64,000 bases of DNA, from contig CALFXE010000273.1 in the NCBI GenBank assembly GCA_937927845.1, forward strand, positions 1 to 64,000, in the 5' to 3' direction. The notes beneath the pieces were generated by a model that searched no databases, had not been told where the DNA came from, and saw only the letters and a program-made list of their open reading frames with translations. The position numbers and the translations under genes were made by a program. Each line of letters begins with the position of its first letter. The stretch's first letter is position 1. Of the stretch, positions 43,534-52,443 are shown piece after piece. The DNA is from an uncultured Paludibacter sp. (GTDB lineage Bacteria > Bacteroidota > Bacteroidia > Bacteroidales > Paludibacteraceae).

Positions 43534-45129
43534 ATGAGCGAAACAACAAATGAAAATCCACAGCAATATCCCGAACAACTTTCGGATGTGCTGCTGGTCA
43601 TGGACAAGGAGAAAAAGAAAATCCAAGCCGTCACGGGCATTGACGAAAACGGTAATCTGAAAACCGTTAATCCGGCCAAGAAAAATCAAAGCCAATTCAT
43701 GCGGGTTGACAGGGCGGGAGATCTGTTCACCAATTTTTTCTCCAACTTCTGGAGACAACTGAAAGACCCGACCCATTTTTCTTTTTTCAAAGTTCCTGCT
43801 TCGGAGGCGGTCGCTACCGCCAAAGCAATACAGAAGCAAGTCAATACTCCTACTACGGAGGGCGAGGCGATCCTGGCAAAGCACCGGGTCGAAGAACCAA
43901 AGGGGCAACAACAGCAAGTTCAGGAACCAGAGGGGCAACAACAAGTAGTTGATAAACCAAAGGAACAGCAGGAGAACAAAAAGGATATGGCAATTACACA
44001 GGACACTTCGCAAGCAACATCGCAGGCTGCCTCTCAACCGCCGGGGACAACCCAGACAACCCAGACACCACAGACACCACAAACACCACAGGCACCACAA
44101 ACACCTGAAACATCGGAAACAAAGGAAACAAAGGAATACCGGTACAAGGCAGAGGACATCGACTGGAAAACGTTGGAACAACTTGGGGTGAAACGCGAAA
44201 CGCTCGAAAAAATGGATGCCATGGAACCTTTATTAAAAGGTTACAAAACCAATTTCGTGATGCCTATAAGTGTCAACTTGGATACCGCCATTCTCCGTTC
44301 GGAAGCAAGGTTGGGCCTTCAACAGGGGGCAAACGGAAAGACCGTCTTTGTCATGTACGGCGTACGCCATGCACCTAACCTCAAAGACGAGTTCTTCGGT
44401 CATACTTTTACCAAAGAGGACAAGGAAAACCTGCTCAAAAGTGGAAACATGGGGCGTGTGGTGGACTTGACCAACCGCAGGACAGGAGAAAAGATACCGT
44501 CCATTATCAGTATCGACCACCTGACCAATGAGGTTATCGCATTCCGGCAGAACTGGATAAAAGTACCCGATATTATCAAAGGTGTAAAGTTAAATGAAGA
44601 ACAGAAACTGGATTTAAGGGATGGAAAACCAGTTCTTTTAGAGGGTCTGGAATTTAAAAACACTGAAAATAAAAATGCGTATGTCCAATACAACGCAGAT
44701 AAGAGGCGGCCGGAGTTTCTTTTCGGGGATAGGGCACCCAGGCAAAGACAGGAGAATAACCCAAAAGTCTTCCGTGGCAAAGAATTCTCCGATGAAGAAC
44801 ATAAAGAACTTATGGCAGGCAAGACACTTTATGTTTCGGATTTCAAAGATGGAAAAGGACAACCGTATAAAGGATATGTTACGTTGGACAAAGAAACGGG
44901 AGGTTATGATTTCAGCTTTAAAAATCCCAATACATTGAAAGAAAAAGTGCAGCCCGCCGAAGCACACAGGACACAGGTAGCCGTCAATTCAAACGGGAAA
45001 ACCAACGAGGCGACCAAACACATCAAAGAACCTTTGAAGCCGGAGCAACAGAGACCGAGAAACAGTGCGCAACAGCAACGGCAGAATGCTCCTAACGGTC
45101 GAGCTAAATCCAAAGGGGTGAGAGTTTAA
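43534..45129 (+). CDS. DUF4099/DUF3945-domain protein of the excision operon
   Basis: A 531-residue protein. The N-terminus (LSDVLLVMDKEKKKIQAVTG) and the middle (LEQLGVKRETLEKMDAMEPL, about 212-231) fit DUF4099; the C-terminal half repeats DUF3945-like blocks (DLTNRRTGEKIPSIISIDHL; GLEFKNTENKNAYVQYN; FKDGKGQPYKGYVTLDK). Between about 110 and 200 lies a low-complexity Gln/Pro/Thr linker with repeated TPQ units. In CTnDOT the gene between xis2d and exc (orf3) is of this type. Role unknown. Confidence 0.85.
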   Translation: MSETTNENPQQYPEQLSDVLLVMDKEKKKIQAVTGIDENGNLKTVNPAKKNQSQFMRVDRAGDLFTNFFSNFWRQLKDPTHFSFFKVPASEAVATAKAIQKQVNTPTTEGEAILAKHRVEEPKGQQQQVQEPEGQQQVVDKPKEQQENKKDMAITQDTSQATSQAASQPPGTTQTTQTPQTPQTPQAPQTPETSETKETKEYRYKAEDIDWKTLEQLGVKRETLEKMDAMEPLLKGYKTNFVMPISVNLDTAILRSEARLGLQQGANGKTVFVMYGVRHAPNLKDEFFGHTFTKEDKENLLKSGNMGRVVDLTNRRTGEKIPSIISIDHLTNEVIAFRQNWIKVPDIIKGVKLNEEQKLDLRDGKPVLLEGLEFKNTENKNAYVQYNADKRRPEFLFGDRAPRQRQENNPKVFRGKEFSDEEHKELMAGKTLYVSDFKDGKGQPYKGYVTLDKETGGYDFSFKNPNTLKEKVQPAEAHRTQVAVNSNGKTNEATKHIKEPLKPEQQRPRNSAQQQRQNAPNGRAKSKGVRV

Positions 45130-45152
45130 ATCACTAAAATCGAGAAAACGTT

Positions 45153-47237
45153 ATGAAAGCAATTATTGCGGAAAAACCGAGTGTAGCGAGGGAAATAGCC
45201 AGCCTGTTGGGAGCAACCGAAAAGCAGGATGGTTACCTGACAGGGAACGGTTATGAGGTTACGTGGGCATTGGGGCATCTTGTCACATTGGCAATGCCCG
45301 AAGATTACGGGGTACAGGGCTTCCAAAGGGAAGCCCTGCCCATTTTACCCGATCCTTTTTTACTTACGGTACGGAAGATTAAAAAGGATAAAAGCCATGT
45401 CCCCGATAGCGGTGCATTGAAACAGTTGAAAATTATTGAACAGGTCATCGGTCGCTGCGATAGTATTATCGTGGCCACCGATGCCGGTCGAGAGGGTGAA
45501 CTTATCTTTAGGTACATCTATGAATACCTGAACTGCCGGAAACCTTTTGAACGTTTATGGATAAGTTCACTGACGGAAAAAGCGATCAAGCAGGGTCTTG
45601 ACAACCTGAAAGCCGGAAGCGATTTTGACGGGCTTTACCGTGCCGGACAAGGGCGGAGCAGAGCCGACTGGCTCGTGGGGATCAATGCCTCGCAGGCATT
45701 GAGTATTTCGGCAGGTCGTGGCGTGTACTCGCTGGGACGTGTACAAACGCCTACGCTTGCCCTTATCTGCAAGCGATATGTGGAAAACAAGGATTTCACC
45801 GTCAAAAAGTACTTCCAGGTACAATTGGAACACCGCAAAGATTTTGTGGACTTCAAAAGCCTTTCCAAGACCAAATGGGATGACAAAAAACTCGCTGACG
45901 ATACACTGAAATCGGTACAACGTGCGGGAATAGCTACCGTTACGGCAGTTGCAAATAAAACGGTTTCGGAGCAACCGCCTCTGCTGTTCGACCTCACGGG
46001 ATTGCAGAAAGAAGCCAACAAAAGGGCATTCTATACTGCCGAGGAAACATTGAATATTGCCCAAAGCCTGTACGAAAAGAAATTTATCACCTATCCCCGT
46101 ACCGGTAGCAAATATATCCCCGAAGATATGTGGGCTGAAATACCTGTACTGGTAAGAGCATTGGAGACAAGGATTTCCTGTAAGGAGGCTGTTGAAAAAG
46201 TGAAATGGATTCGTTTCAATAAGCGTATTGTGAACGATGTAAAGGTAACAGACCACCACGGTCTGTTGATTACCGAAAAGATCCCGTCCGGATTGTCCAC
46301 AAATGAAAACGTCATATATGACACGATTGCGCACCGCTTATTGGAAGCCCTTTCGCCTGTCTGTTCAAAAGAGATAACCGACATCGAATTACAGGCTTCT
46401 CATTATGATTTCACATTGAAAGGGTGTAAAATTATCGAAGCAGGATGGCGTGGTATCAGAAAAAATTTTACGGAAGAAGACAGTGAACCTATACAGGAAT
46501 TGCCGGAATTAGGGGTTGGAGATGAACTGAAAATCAAAGAGGCGTCCGTGCTGGAAAAGAAAACCAAGCCGCCTGGTCTTTACACCGAAGCAAGTCTATT
46601 GTCCGCAATGGAAAACATCGGAAAGGAAGTTGATAACGAGGACGGACGGAAAGCCCTGAAAGACATCGGCATTGGTACGCCTGCCACAAGAGCATCCATT
46701 ATAGAAACGCTTTTCAAAAGGGATTACATTCGGCGTGAAAAGAAATCACTTGTCCCTACCGATAAGGGATTGCAGGTTTATGGGGCTGTAAAGGACAAAC
46801 GGATTCCCGATGTTGACATGACTGCCGAATGGGAAATGGTATTGCAGAAAATCGAAAACAACGAAGCGGATGCCACGGTTTTTCTCAAAGATATGGAAGC
46901 CTATGCCATATCCGTTACACGGGAACTTCTGGATATGAATATCGTCAAAGAAAATCAACCCGAATTGGCCTGTCCCAAATGCAAAAGCCACCGACTTTTG
47001 GTTTGGAACAAGGTTGTGAAATGCCCCGACGAGGCTTGTGGTTGGATTCAATTCCGTAATGTATGTGGAGTGCAGTTAAGCCTTTCCGATATAGAAAATC
47101 TTGTAAGAAACGGAAAAACCAACCTTGTCAAAGGTATGAAAAGCAAATCGGGTAGAAAATTCAATGCCTATATTATCATGGATGATAAAGGCGAAACAAC
47201 CTTTGAATTTGAAAACAGGAAACCAAAAAGGAAATGA
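45153..47237 (+). CDS. topB: Type IA topoisomerase III (Exc-like)
   Basis: A 694-residue DNA topoisomerase III. The TOPRIM domain begins MKAIIAEKPSVAREIASLLG and includes ATDAGREGELIFRYI. The active tyrosine Y314 lies in FITYPRTGS. The C-terminus has a Zn-finger (CPKCKSHRLLVWNKVVKCPD) and a basic tail. In CTnDOT the last gene of the excision operon (exc) is such an enzyme. Distance of 23 bases from the upstream gene fits one operon. Confidence 0.94.
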   Translation: MKAIIAEKPSVAREIASLLGATEKQDGYLTGNGYEVTWALGHLVTLAMPEDYGVQGFQREALPILPDPFLLTVRKIKKDKSHVPDSGALKQLKIIEQVIGRCDSIIVATDAGREGELIFRYIYEYLNCRKPFERLWISSLTEKAIKQGLDNLKAGSDFDGLYRAGQGRSRADWLVGINASQALSISAGRGVYSLGRVQTPTLALICKRYVENKDFTVKKYFQVQLEHRKDFVDFKSLSKTKWDDKKLADDTLKSVQRAGIATVTAVANKTVSEQPPLLFDLTGLQKEANKRAFYTAEETLNIAQSLYEKKFITYPRTGSKYIPEDMWAEIPVLVRALETRISCKEAVEKVKWIRFNKRIVNDVKVTDHHGLLITEKIPSGLSTNENVIYDTIAHRLLEALSPVCSKEITDIELQASHYDFTLKGCKIIEAGWRGIRKNFTEEDSEPIQELPELGVGDELKIKEASVLEKKTKPPGLYTEASLLSAMENIGKEVDNEDGRKALKDIGIGTPATRASIIETLFKRDYIRREKKSLVPTDKGLQVYGAVKDKRIPDVDMTAEWEMVLQKIENNEADATVFLKDMEAYAISVTRELLDMNIVKENQPELACPKCKSHRLLVWNKVVKCPDEACGWIQFRNVCGVQLSLSDIENLVRNGKTNLVKGMKSKSGRKFNAYIIMDDKGETTFEFENRKPKRK

Positions 47238-47323
47238 TTAGTATTATCATAATGGTACATAGCAGGTAAGCCCAAACAATATTAGTCCTCCTATAAATGG
47301 GGGTCAGACAATGAGGCACAAAA

Positions 47324-47406
47324 ACGAAAGTGTTGATCCAATGAAGTGAAGTGTTCCGCCCAGCTTGCGGGTGGTTTAACGGAACGGAATGGATCAACTT
47401 TTTCGT
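47324..47406. terminator. Large hairpin between convergent topB and rteC-like genes
   Basis: ACGAAAG plus GTTGATCCA (47324-47340) pairs with TGGATCAAC plus TTTTTCGT (47390-47406). Inside, GTTCCG (47353-47358) pairs with CGGAAC (47380-47385). Probably a bidirectional terminator; nothing else is seen in 47238-47501. Confidence 0.7.
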
Positions 47407-47501
47407 GTGCCGGATATTTTAATGTTTTCTATTCGCCTGCGAATGGGAATTATTAAAATATACCGCTATTGGGTGGGTGGGGTAAGAGTTTTTCAGTTTT
47501 T

Positions 47502-48329
47502 TCACTTTTCATCCTGCTCGTTCATTTTCCTTATAAGCCCTTCCCGAAGTGTATCAAGGAATTTTGTTGGGTTTATTTTTCGGTTTCTCAATTCCAAATA
47601 GGTTTGGTAAAAATTACCCAGATTGACATCAAACGTATTTTCAAAATACTTGGCGATTAACCTTATATCGGCGTTGCCATCGTTAAATACACCTTGATTA
47701 TGTAATGCATAAATGAGTTCTATTAACGCTACTTTGCTACCTGTCCAGTTTAGCTTCTTTGGTGCTGTTGATTTGTCTTTCAGGTCTTTGTCGTATAACT
47801 GGTCTTCTATATAGACCTGTATCAAATCGTTGGCAATAATTTTTGCAGCCTTGTAATCATGTGAGGTGGAAAAGTTATGGTCAGACTGAAAGTAATAGGT
47901 ATCCAAGCATAACTTAATATCGTAACACTTCCTGACAAACAGTTTCTCGTCCAAATAGGAATTGTTGGTACGATAGTATTTATAGAAGTCGAGGTTATTG
48001 TCAAAGTACCGTTTGAGTTTTTTCAATTCCCTATTGAGGTACTTCCGTATGGGTTCTGTTCCGTAAGGTTTCTTAGTCTCGATTCTATAAATGGCATTGT
48101 AGTAAATGAGTTTGGAAAGAATGGCTGGTTTCTGATATTTGAAAAAACGGATTTCTTCATCAATGTTTTTGAACCCTCGTTCCGAAACGTATTCCTTTAC
48201 TTCAGAGAGGCACTTCACAATTAAGTGTATAACAGCCTCTATTCGTTGTAAAGAGCAATCGGATTCTATCTCTAATTCGTTGATTGCTGTTTCCAGTTTA
48301 TGTAACGTCTCCTTATAAAATTTATCCAT
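47502..48329 (-). CDS. RteC-family regulator, second copy
   Basis: A 275-residue RteC-domain protein. The same blocks as the first copy: ERGFKNIDEEIRFFKYQKPA, YRIETKKPYG, DYKAAKIIANDLIQVYI, and the C-terminal winged helix (WTGSKVALIELIYALHNQGV, DIRLIAKYFENTFDVNLGNF). It is clearly diverged from the copy at 41277 and in opposite orientation. Between topB and the metal operon, so it could control cargo or excision. Confidence 0.88.
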   Translation of the reverse strand: MDKFYKETLHKLETAINELEIESDCSLQRIEAVIHLIVKCLSEVKEYVSERGFKNIDEEIRFFKYQKPAILSKLIYYNAIYRIETKKPYGTEPIRKYLNRELKKLKRYFDNNLDFYKYYRTNNSYLDEKLFVRKCYDIKLCLDTYYFQSDHNFSTSHDYKAAKIIANDLIQVYIEDQLYDKDLKDKSTAPKKLNWTGSKVALIELIYALHNQGVFNDGNADIRLIAKYFENTFDVNLGNFYQTYLELRNRKINPTKFLDTLREGLIRKMNEQDEK

Positions 48330-48448
48330 TCGTCATTATTTTACTATTAACAGAGAAGCCCAAATACTGTCATATTTAAAAAGGAATTTACATTTTCGGA
48401 CTTCTCTTGGGGAACTGTGATTTGTTCCCGTAAACAGAACCGTTAATT

Positions 48449-48688
48449 TTATTTGATTTTTGTTTGACATAACTCTTTTTTGCTCGTCACCGGACTAACA
48501 ATTTCTACCTTGGATGATTGCGATGACGACGATGACGGTGACGGTGATAGGCATAGGGTTAAGAATATCCCAAAAGCTATTAAAAAGAATGAAGGTTTCT
48601 TCTTCGACAAATTGACATTTGAAGGTTTGGAAGCTCCGTATTTTTTGTAGGGAGGCACTTTTGTATAACTTTTACCTTTCTTACCCAT
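48449..48688 (-). CDS. Small hypothetical membrane/exported protein of the metal operon
   Basis: A 79-residue protein. A basic N-terminus (MGKKGKSYTKVPPYKK) precedes a hydrophobic helix (FFLIAFGIFLTLCL), followed by a Ser-rich stretch (SPSPSSSSSQSS). Not recognised. Last gene of the metal efflux operon, 42 bases after the P-type ATPase. Confidence 0.6.
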   Translation of the reverse strand: MGKKGKSYTKVPPYKKYGASKPSNVNLSKKKPSFFLIAFGIFLTLCLSPSPSSSSSQSSKVEIVSPVTSKKELCQTKIK

Positions 48689-48730
48689 AGCCTATTTTAC
48701 CCATTACTAACAGGACATAATGACCTAATT

Positions 48731-50776
48731 CTAAAATTTCATCCGTTGTATCCTTACTGCATTTAGTATTGCCAATAACGCCACGCCTACATCAGCAAAA
48801 ACGGCTTCCCACATTGTGGCAAGACCGCCTGCACCCAATACCAATACAATCCCTTTTACCGCAAATGCCAGTGTGATATTTTGCCAAACAATTTTCTTTG
48901 TCTGTTTACCGATATTGATTGCCATAGGTATTTTGCTGGGCTTATCATCTTGTATTACCACATCTGCCGTTTCAATCGTGGCATCACTCCCTAAACCGCC
49001 CATTGCAATACCTACGTCGCTTAATGCCACAACAGGGGCATCGTTTACACCATCCCCAACAAAAGCAACTGTTTCATTTTTGGTTTTGATTTCCTTTACC
49101 TTGTTTACTTTATCTTCCGGTAGTAAATCGCCAAAAGCATTGTCTATGCCCAACTGCTCCGCAACATACTTTACAACGGTACTTTTATCGCCACTAAGCA
49201 TTGTAGCTTTAACATTTAGTCTGTGCAGTAGATTGATGGTTTCCTGCGAGTCTTCCTTTATGCTGTCGGCAATCGTGATGTAACCAACAAATTTATTATC
49301 GTAAGCAACCGCAATCGTAGTATAAACAATAGTGTCCGGGTCTAAATCATATTGTATCCCGAACTTATTCATCAGTTTGAAATTGCCAACCAATAAATCC
49401 TTACCATTGATGGTTGACTTCAGTCCGTGTCCTGCAATTTCCTGCATATTTTCCAATTTAACTTCATTACTTGGCTTTCCAACGTATTCGTGAATAGCGG
49501 TTGCTACGGGGTGTGTACTGTGGCTTTCCAATACATTGACCATTTGCAGGATTTCGGTTTCATTAAATTCAGGGGCAAAAACAACTTCCTGAACCTTAAA
49601 AACACCCTCTGTCATCGTTCCAGTCTTATCCATAACTACGTTTTGGATATTGGAAAGGGCATCTAAAAAGTTGCTTCCTTTGAACAGTATTCCATTTCTT
49701 GAAGCAGCTCCAATTCCACCGAAATAACCTAACGGAATAGAAATAACCAAAGCACACGGACAAGAAATAACCAGAAATACCAAAGCCCTATACAACCAAT
49801 CTTTAAACTGATAATCGTCCACGAAAACGTAGGGTACTAAACAAATGGCTACGGCTAAAACCACTACAATAGGTGTATAGATTTTGGCAAACTTGCGGAT
49901 AAACAACTCCGTTGGTGCTTTCTGCGAAGTGGCGTTTTGTACCAATTCCAAAATCTTACTCAATTTACTGTCAGTGTATGCGGTCGTAACCTTTACCTGC
50001 GATACGGTGTTCAGGTTTATCATTCCAGCCAAAACCGTTTCGCCTTTGTTCTTTGTATCGGGTTTGCTTTCGCCTGTTAAAGTTGCCGTATTGAATGACG
50101 ATGTTTCGGATAACAATTCTCCGTCCAAACCTAATTTTTCTCCCGGCTTCAGTTGTATGATTTCGCCGATGTCCACTGTTTCTGCCTTTACGGTTTGTGG
50201 TTCATTGTTTCGTAAAACCGTTACTTCATCGGGTCTTTGGTCGAGCAATGATTTGATATTGGCTTTGGCTCTGGAAACAGCCAATGTCTGGAACACTTCT
50301 CCAACGGCGTAGAACAACATTACGGCGACACCCTCCGGGTACTCTCCAATGGTAAATGCTCCGATAGTGGCAATCCCCATAAGAAAGAACTCCGAAAAGA
50401 TTTCGCCTTTACCTATGCTTTCTACGGCTTCTTTGAGTACAGGTAATCCGACTGGAATATAGGCAACCACATACCAAACAACCCTTACCCAATCCGTAAA
50501 CCATGTTTGCAGAAACCAATTATCCATTGCGATACCTGCGAGCAATAGTACAAGGGAGATAATGGCAGGTAGAAACATTTTGAAAATACTATCGTTACCG
50601 CCCGAATGAGAATGGTCGTGTCCGTCATCATCATCACTGTGGTCGTGATTGTGTGCTGTTTTGGGATGCTTTTGTTCCAATAACTTTTTAGCGTTTGCAT
50701 CCGTGTAAATTTTTTCTTCCTGTGGTGTGCAACAAAGCTGTCTGCCTTGTGCATCGTATTGATGTTTGTGTTTCAT
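48731..50776 (-). CDS. Heavy-metal P1B-type ATPase (Zn/Cd/Co-type)
   Basis: A 681-residue metal-exporting ATPase of the inner membrane. His-rich N-terminus (NHDHSDDDDGHDHSHSGG) instead of a CxxC heavy-metal domain, TLTGES actuator motif, metal-binding CPC at 339-341, phosphorylated D383 in DKTGT, and GDGVND near 580. CPC with the His-rich tail fits a Zn/Cd/Co exporter. It completes the czc-like operon: the ATPase moves metal to the periplasm, from which the RND system exports it. Confidence 0.94.
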   Translation of the reverse strand: MKHKHQYDAQGRQLCCTPQEEKIYTDANAKKLLEQKHPKTAHNHDHSDDDDGHDHSHSGGNDSIFKMFLPAIISLVLLLAGIAMDNWFLQTWFTDWVRVVWYVVAYIPVGLPVLKEAVESIGKGEIFSEFFLMGIATIGAFTIGEYPEGVAVMLFYAVGEVFQTLAVSRAKANIKSLLDQRPDEVTVLRNNEPQTVKAETVDIGEIIQLKPGEKLGLDGELLSETSSFNTATLTGESKPDTKNKGETVLAGMINLNTVSQVKVTTAYTDSKLSKILELVQNATSQKAPTELFIRKFAKIYTPIVVVLAVAICLVPYVFVDDYQFKDWLYRALVFLVISCPCALVISIPLGYFGGIGAASRNGILFKGSNFLDALSNIQNVVMDKTGTMTEGVFKVQEVVFAPEFNETEILQMVNVLESHSTHPVATAIHEYVGKPSNEVKLENMQEIAGHGLKSTINGKDLLVGNFKLMNKFGIQYDLDPDTIVYTTIAVAYDNKFVGYITIADSIKEDSQETINLLHRLNVKATMLSGDKSTVVKYVAEQLGIDNAFGDLLPEDKVNKVKEIKTKNETVAFVGDGVNDAPVVALSDVGIAMGGLGSDATIETADVVIQDDKPSKIPMAINIGKQTKKIVWQNITLAFAVKGIVLVLGAGGLATMWEAVFADVGVALLAILNAVRIQRMKF

Positions 50777-50800
50777 TACAATACTCTTTTAGTTTTTTGT

Positions 50801-50971
50801 TTATATTCCTGATATTGTTTGCCATGCATAGCCTGCATCTTCTTTTGGTGCATCTGCAACAAGAATGTAACCCGTTATTAACAATACGAATGAAATACCG
50901 GCTCTAAAAGAAGCCCTTTTCTGTGAGATATTTTCTTCGTTTCCTTTGATTAACTCACTGCTATTACTCAT
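50801..50971 (-). CDS. 56-residue single-helix membrane protein
   Basis: Starts MSNSSELIKGNEENISQKRA; one membrane helix ASFRAGISFVLLITGYILVA, then DAPKEDAGYAWQTISGI. Its ATG overlaps the stop of the 92-residue gene (ATGA at 50968-50971), so it is coupled to it. Function unknown. Too short to be picked up by size alone, but the coupling and position in a dense operon support it. Confidence 0.7.
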   Translation of the reverse strand: MSNSSELIKGNEENISQKRASFRAGISFVLLITGYILVADAPKEDAGYAWQTISGI

Positions 50972-51246
50972 AATTTCTTCTTTTGTTTTTTATTTATAAC
51001 TTTTTTGCCAGAATGATCTTCAGGGAGAAATGCGAAAGGCATCATTCCAAAGAAAAAAGTGCACGCTATTACTTCCATCAATGGACAATAATGATAGAAA
51101 CACTTGTCGTCATGACATCTTGTAAAAAAGAACCAGAACAATAAGCCCGAAATTACTCCAACGGTAATACTTATTCCAAAAATCCATTTTCTTGTTTTCG
51201 GGCTTATCTTTTTCTTTTTTTTCTTTTTGTTTATTTGCCTTTTCAT
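50968..51246 (-). CDS. 92-residue membrane protein with basic ends
   Basis: Very basic ends (KRQINKKKKKKK and KKQKKKL) around two membrane helices (WIFGISITVGVISGLLFWFF and LMEVIACTFFFGMMPFAFL). Between them, RCHDDKCFYHYC holds Cys/His residues that could bind a metal. Not recognised; part of the metal operon. Confidence 0.7.
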   Translation of the reverse strand: MKRQINKKKKKKKISPKTRKWIFGISITVGVISGLLFWFFFTRCHDDKCFYHYCPLMEVIACTFFFGMMPFAFLPEDHSGKKVINKKQKKKL

Positions 51247-51257
51247 GGCATTCTGTT

Positions 51258-52436
51258 TTACAGTTCTACTGCCGATAATTCTGCAAATGCCATTTGGTAA
51301 TCCCTTTCGGCCTCTAACGCCTGATTGACGGTGTTATAATACAAACCGATTTCAACGATATAATCCAACAGGGATATTTCTCCCGCATCCAGGGCTTTTT
51401 TCAATAGTTCTGAACTGTTGGCCGTCTCCAAGGAATAGCGATAGGTATCAGCCGTGGCTTTTAATCCCAAAGTGCGATTGTAGAGTATTTGGAGTTGCCC
51501 GTAAAACTGACGTTTGCTATCGGTTTCTCTCGACTCTGCCGCCCTTACGGCCGCTTGTGCCTGTTTCACACGGTTTTTATTCTCCCACAACGGAATGGAA
51601 ACTCCGACCGAAACTCCCTGATAGCGTTGTCCTACCACTTTTTCGCTCATATATCCTGCGGAAAAAGTGGGTAACCCCATTGCCTTGCTTAACGATACCT
51701 GCTTCTTGCTTACTTCTATTTCCTGTTTTACATAGGCTAAAACAGGGTTTTTCTGTTCAGCCCCTACATACCATCCCTCGAAACTTAGCGGAAATTCAAT
51801 CTCAGGAAACAGGTAATCATCCAGAGAGATATCGTTTCCTCCGTTCAATCGTTTCAGGTGCTCAATAAGTGCATTACGCTCAACATCTACTCTCGATATC
51901 TCACCTTGGACGCTTGACAGGTTCAATCTTACCTTGTTGTACTCCAAAATACTGACATCTCCCTTATCCAGACGTTCCTGATAGCCTGCCGCAATTGTTT
52001 CGGCATGTTGCAGACGCAAATCCAATTCTTTTTTCAGTGCATTGTAATATATCAACTCGATACAATACTGCTTTGCTTCCAGAAGAATATTCATCCGGTC
52101 TGCCCTGTATTGCCATTCAACCAGATTATTCTTTTCTCCGGCTACCCTGTTTTTTATGCCGGTAATAGTTGGTATATCAAATGTTTGCATTATGTTGAAA
52201 TCGGTGCGATTGCCAATATCCGAGGGATTTCCCCGCAGGTAATTGAACCCGGCCTTCGGATTTTCAAGGTATATACCTGTTTTATTTCCTAATTTTTGCG
52301 CTTCTGCGCTTTCACGAAGCGACTTCAAAGTCGTATTGTTTTCTTCTATCGAAGCCAATACGGAATTGATATTTGTCTGTGCATTCAAGGTAATGCCCAT
52401 ACACAATACCAATAGGTTTGTTATGATTGCCTTCAT
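51258..52436 (-). CDS. CzcC/CusC-like TolC-family outer-membrane channel
   Basis: A 392-residue outer-membrane factor, started at 52436 (MKAIITNLLVLCMGITLNAQ), which gives a proper signal peptide and lies 7 bases from the RND gene; a longer frame from 52478 would overlap that gene. OEP helical repeats: INSVLASIEENNTTLKSLRE, and in the second half SKAMGLPTFSAGYMSEKVVG. Completes the tripartite metal efflux pump with the neighbouring CzcA and CzcB-like proteins. Confidence 0.9.
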   Translation of the reverse strand: MKAIITNLLVLCMGITLNAQTNINSVLASIEENNTTLKSLRESAEAQKLGNKTGIYLENPKAGFNYLRGNPSDIGNRTDFNIMQTFDIPTITGIKNRVAGEKNNLVEWQYRADRMNILLEAKQYCIELIYYNALKKELDLRLQHAETIAAGYQERLDKGDVSILEYNKVRLNLSSVQGEISRVDVERNALIEHLKRLNGGNDISLDDYLFPEIEFPLSFEGWYVGAEQKNPVLAYVKQEIEVSKKQVSLSKAMGLPTFSAGYMSEKVVGQRYQGVSVGVSIPLWENKNRVKQAQAAVRAAESRETDSKRQFYGQLQILYNRTLGLKATADTYRYSLETANSSELLKKALDAGEISLLDYIVEIGLYYNTVNQALEAERDYQMAFAELSAVEL

Positions 52437-52443
52437 TTGAATT

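Noticed and set aside
43525..44181. 218-codon minus-strand frame rich in Cys, Trp and Leu
   Set aside because: It is a shadow of the CCA/ACA-rich low-complexity linker of the DUF4099/DUF3945 gene.
45567..46334. 255-codon minus-strand frame
   Set aside because: Antisense to topoisomerase III, whose catalytic motifs are intact.
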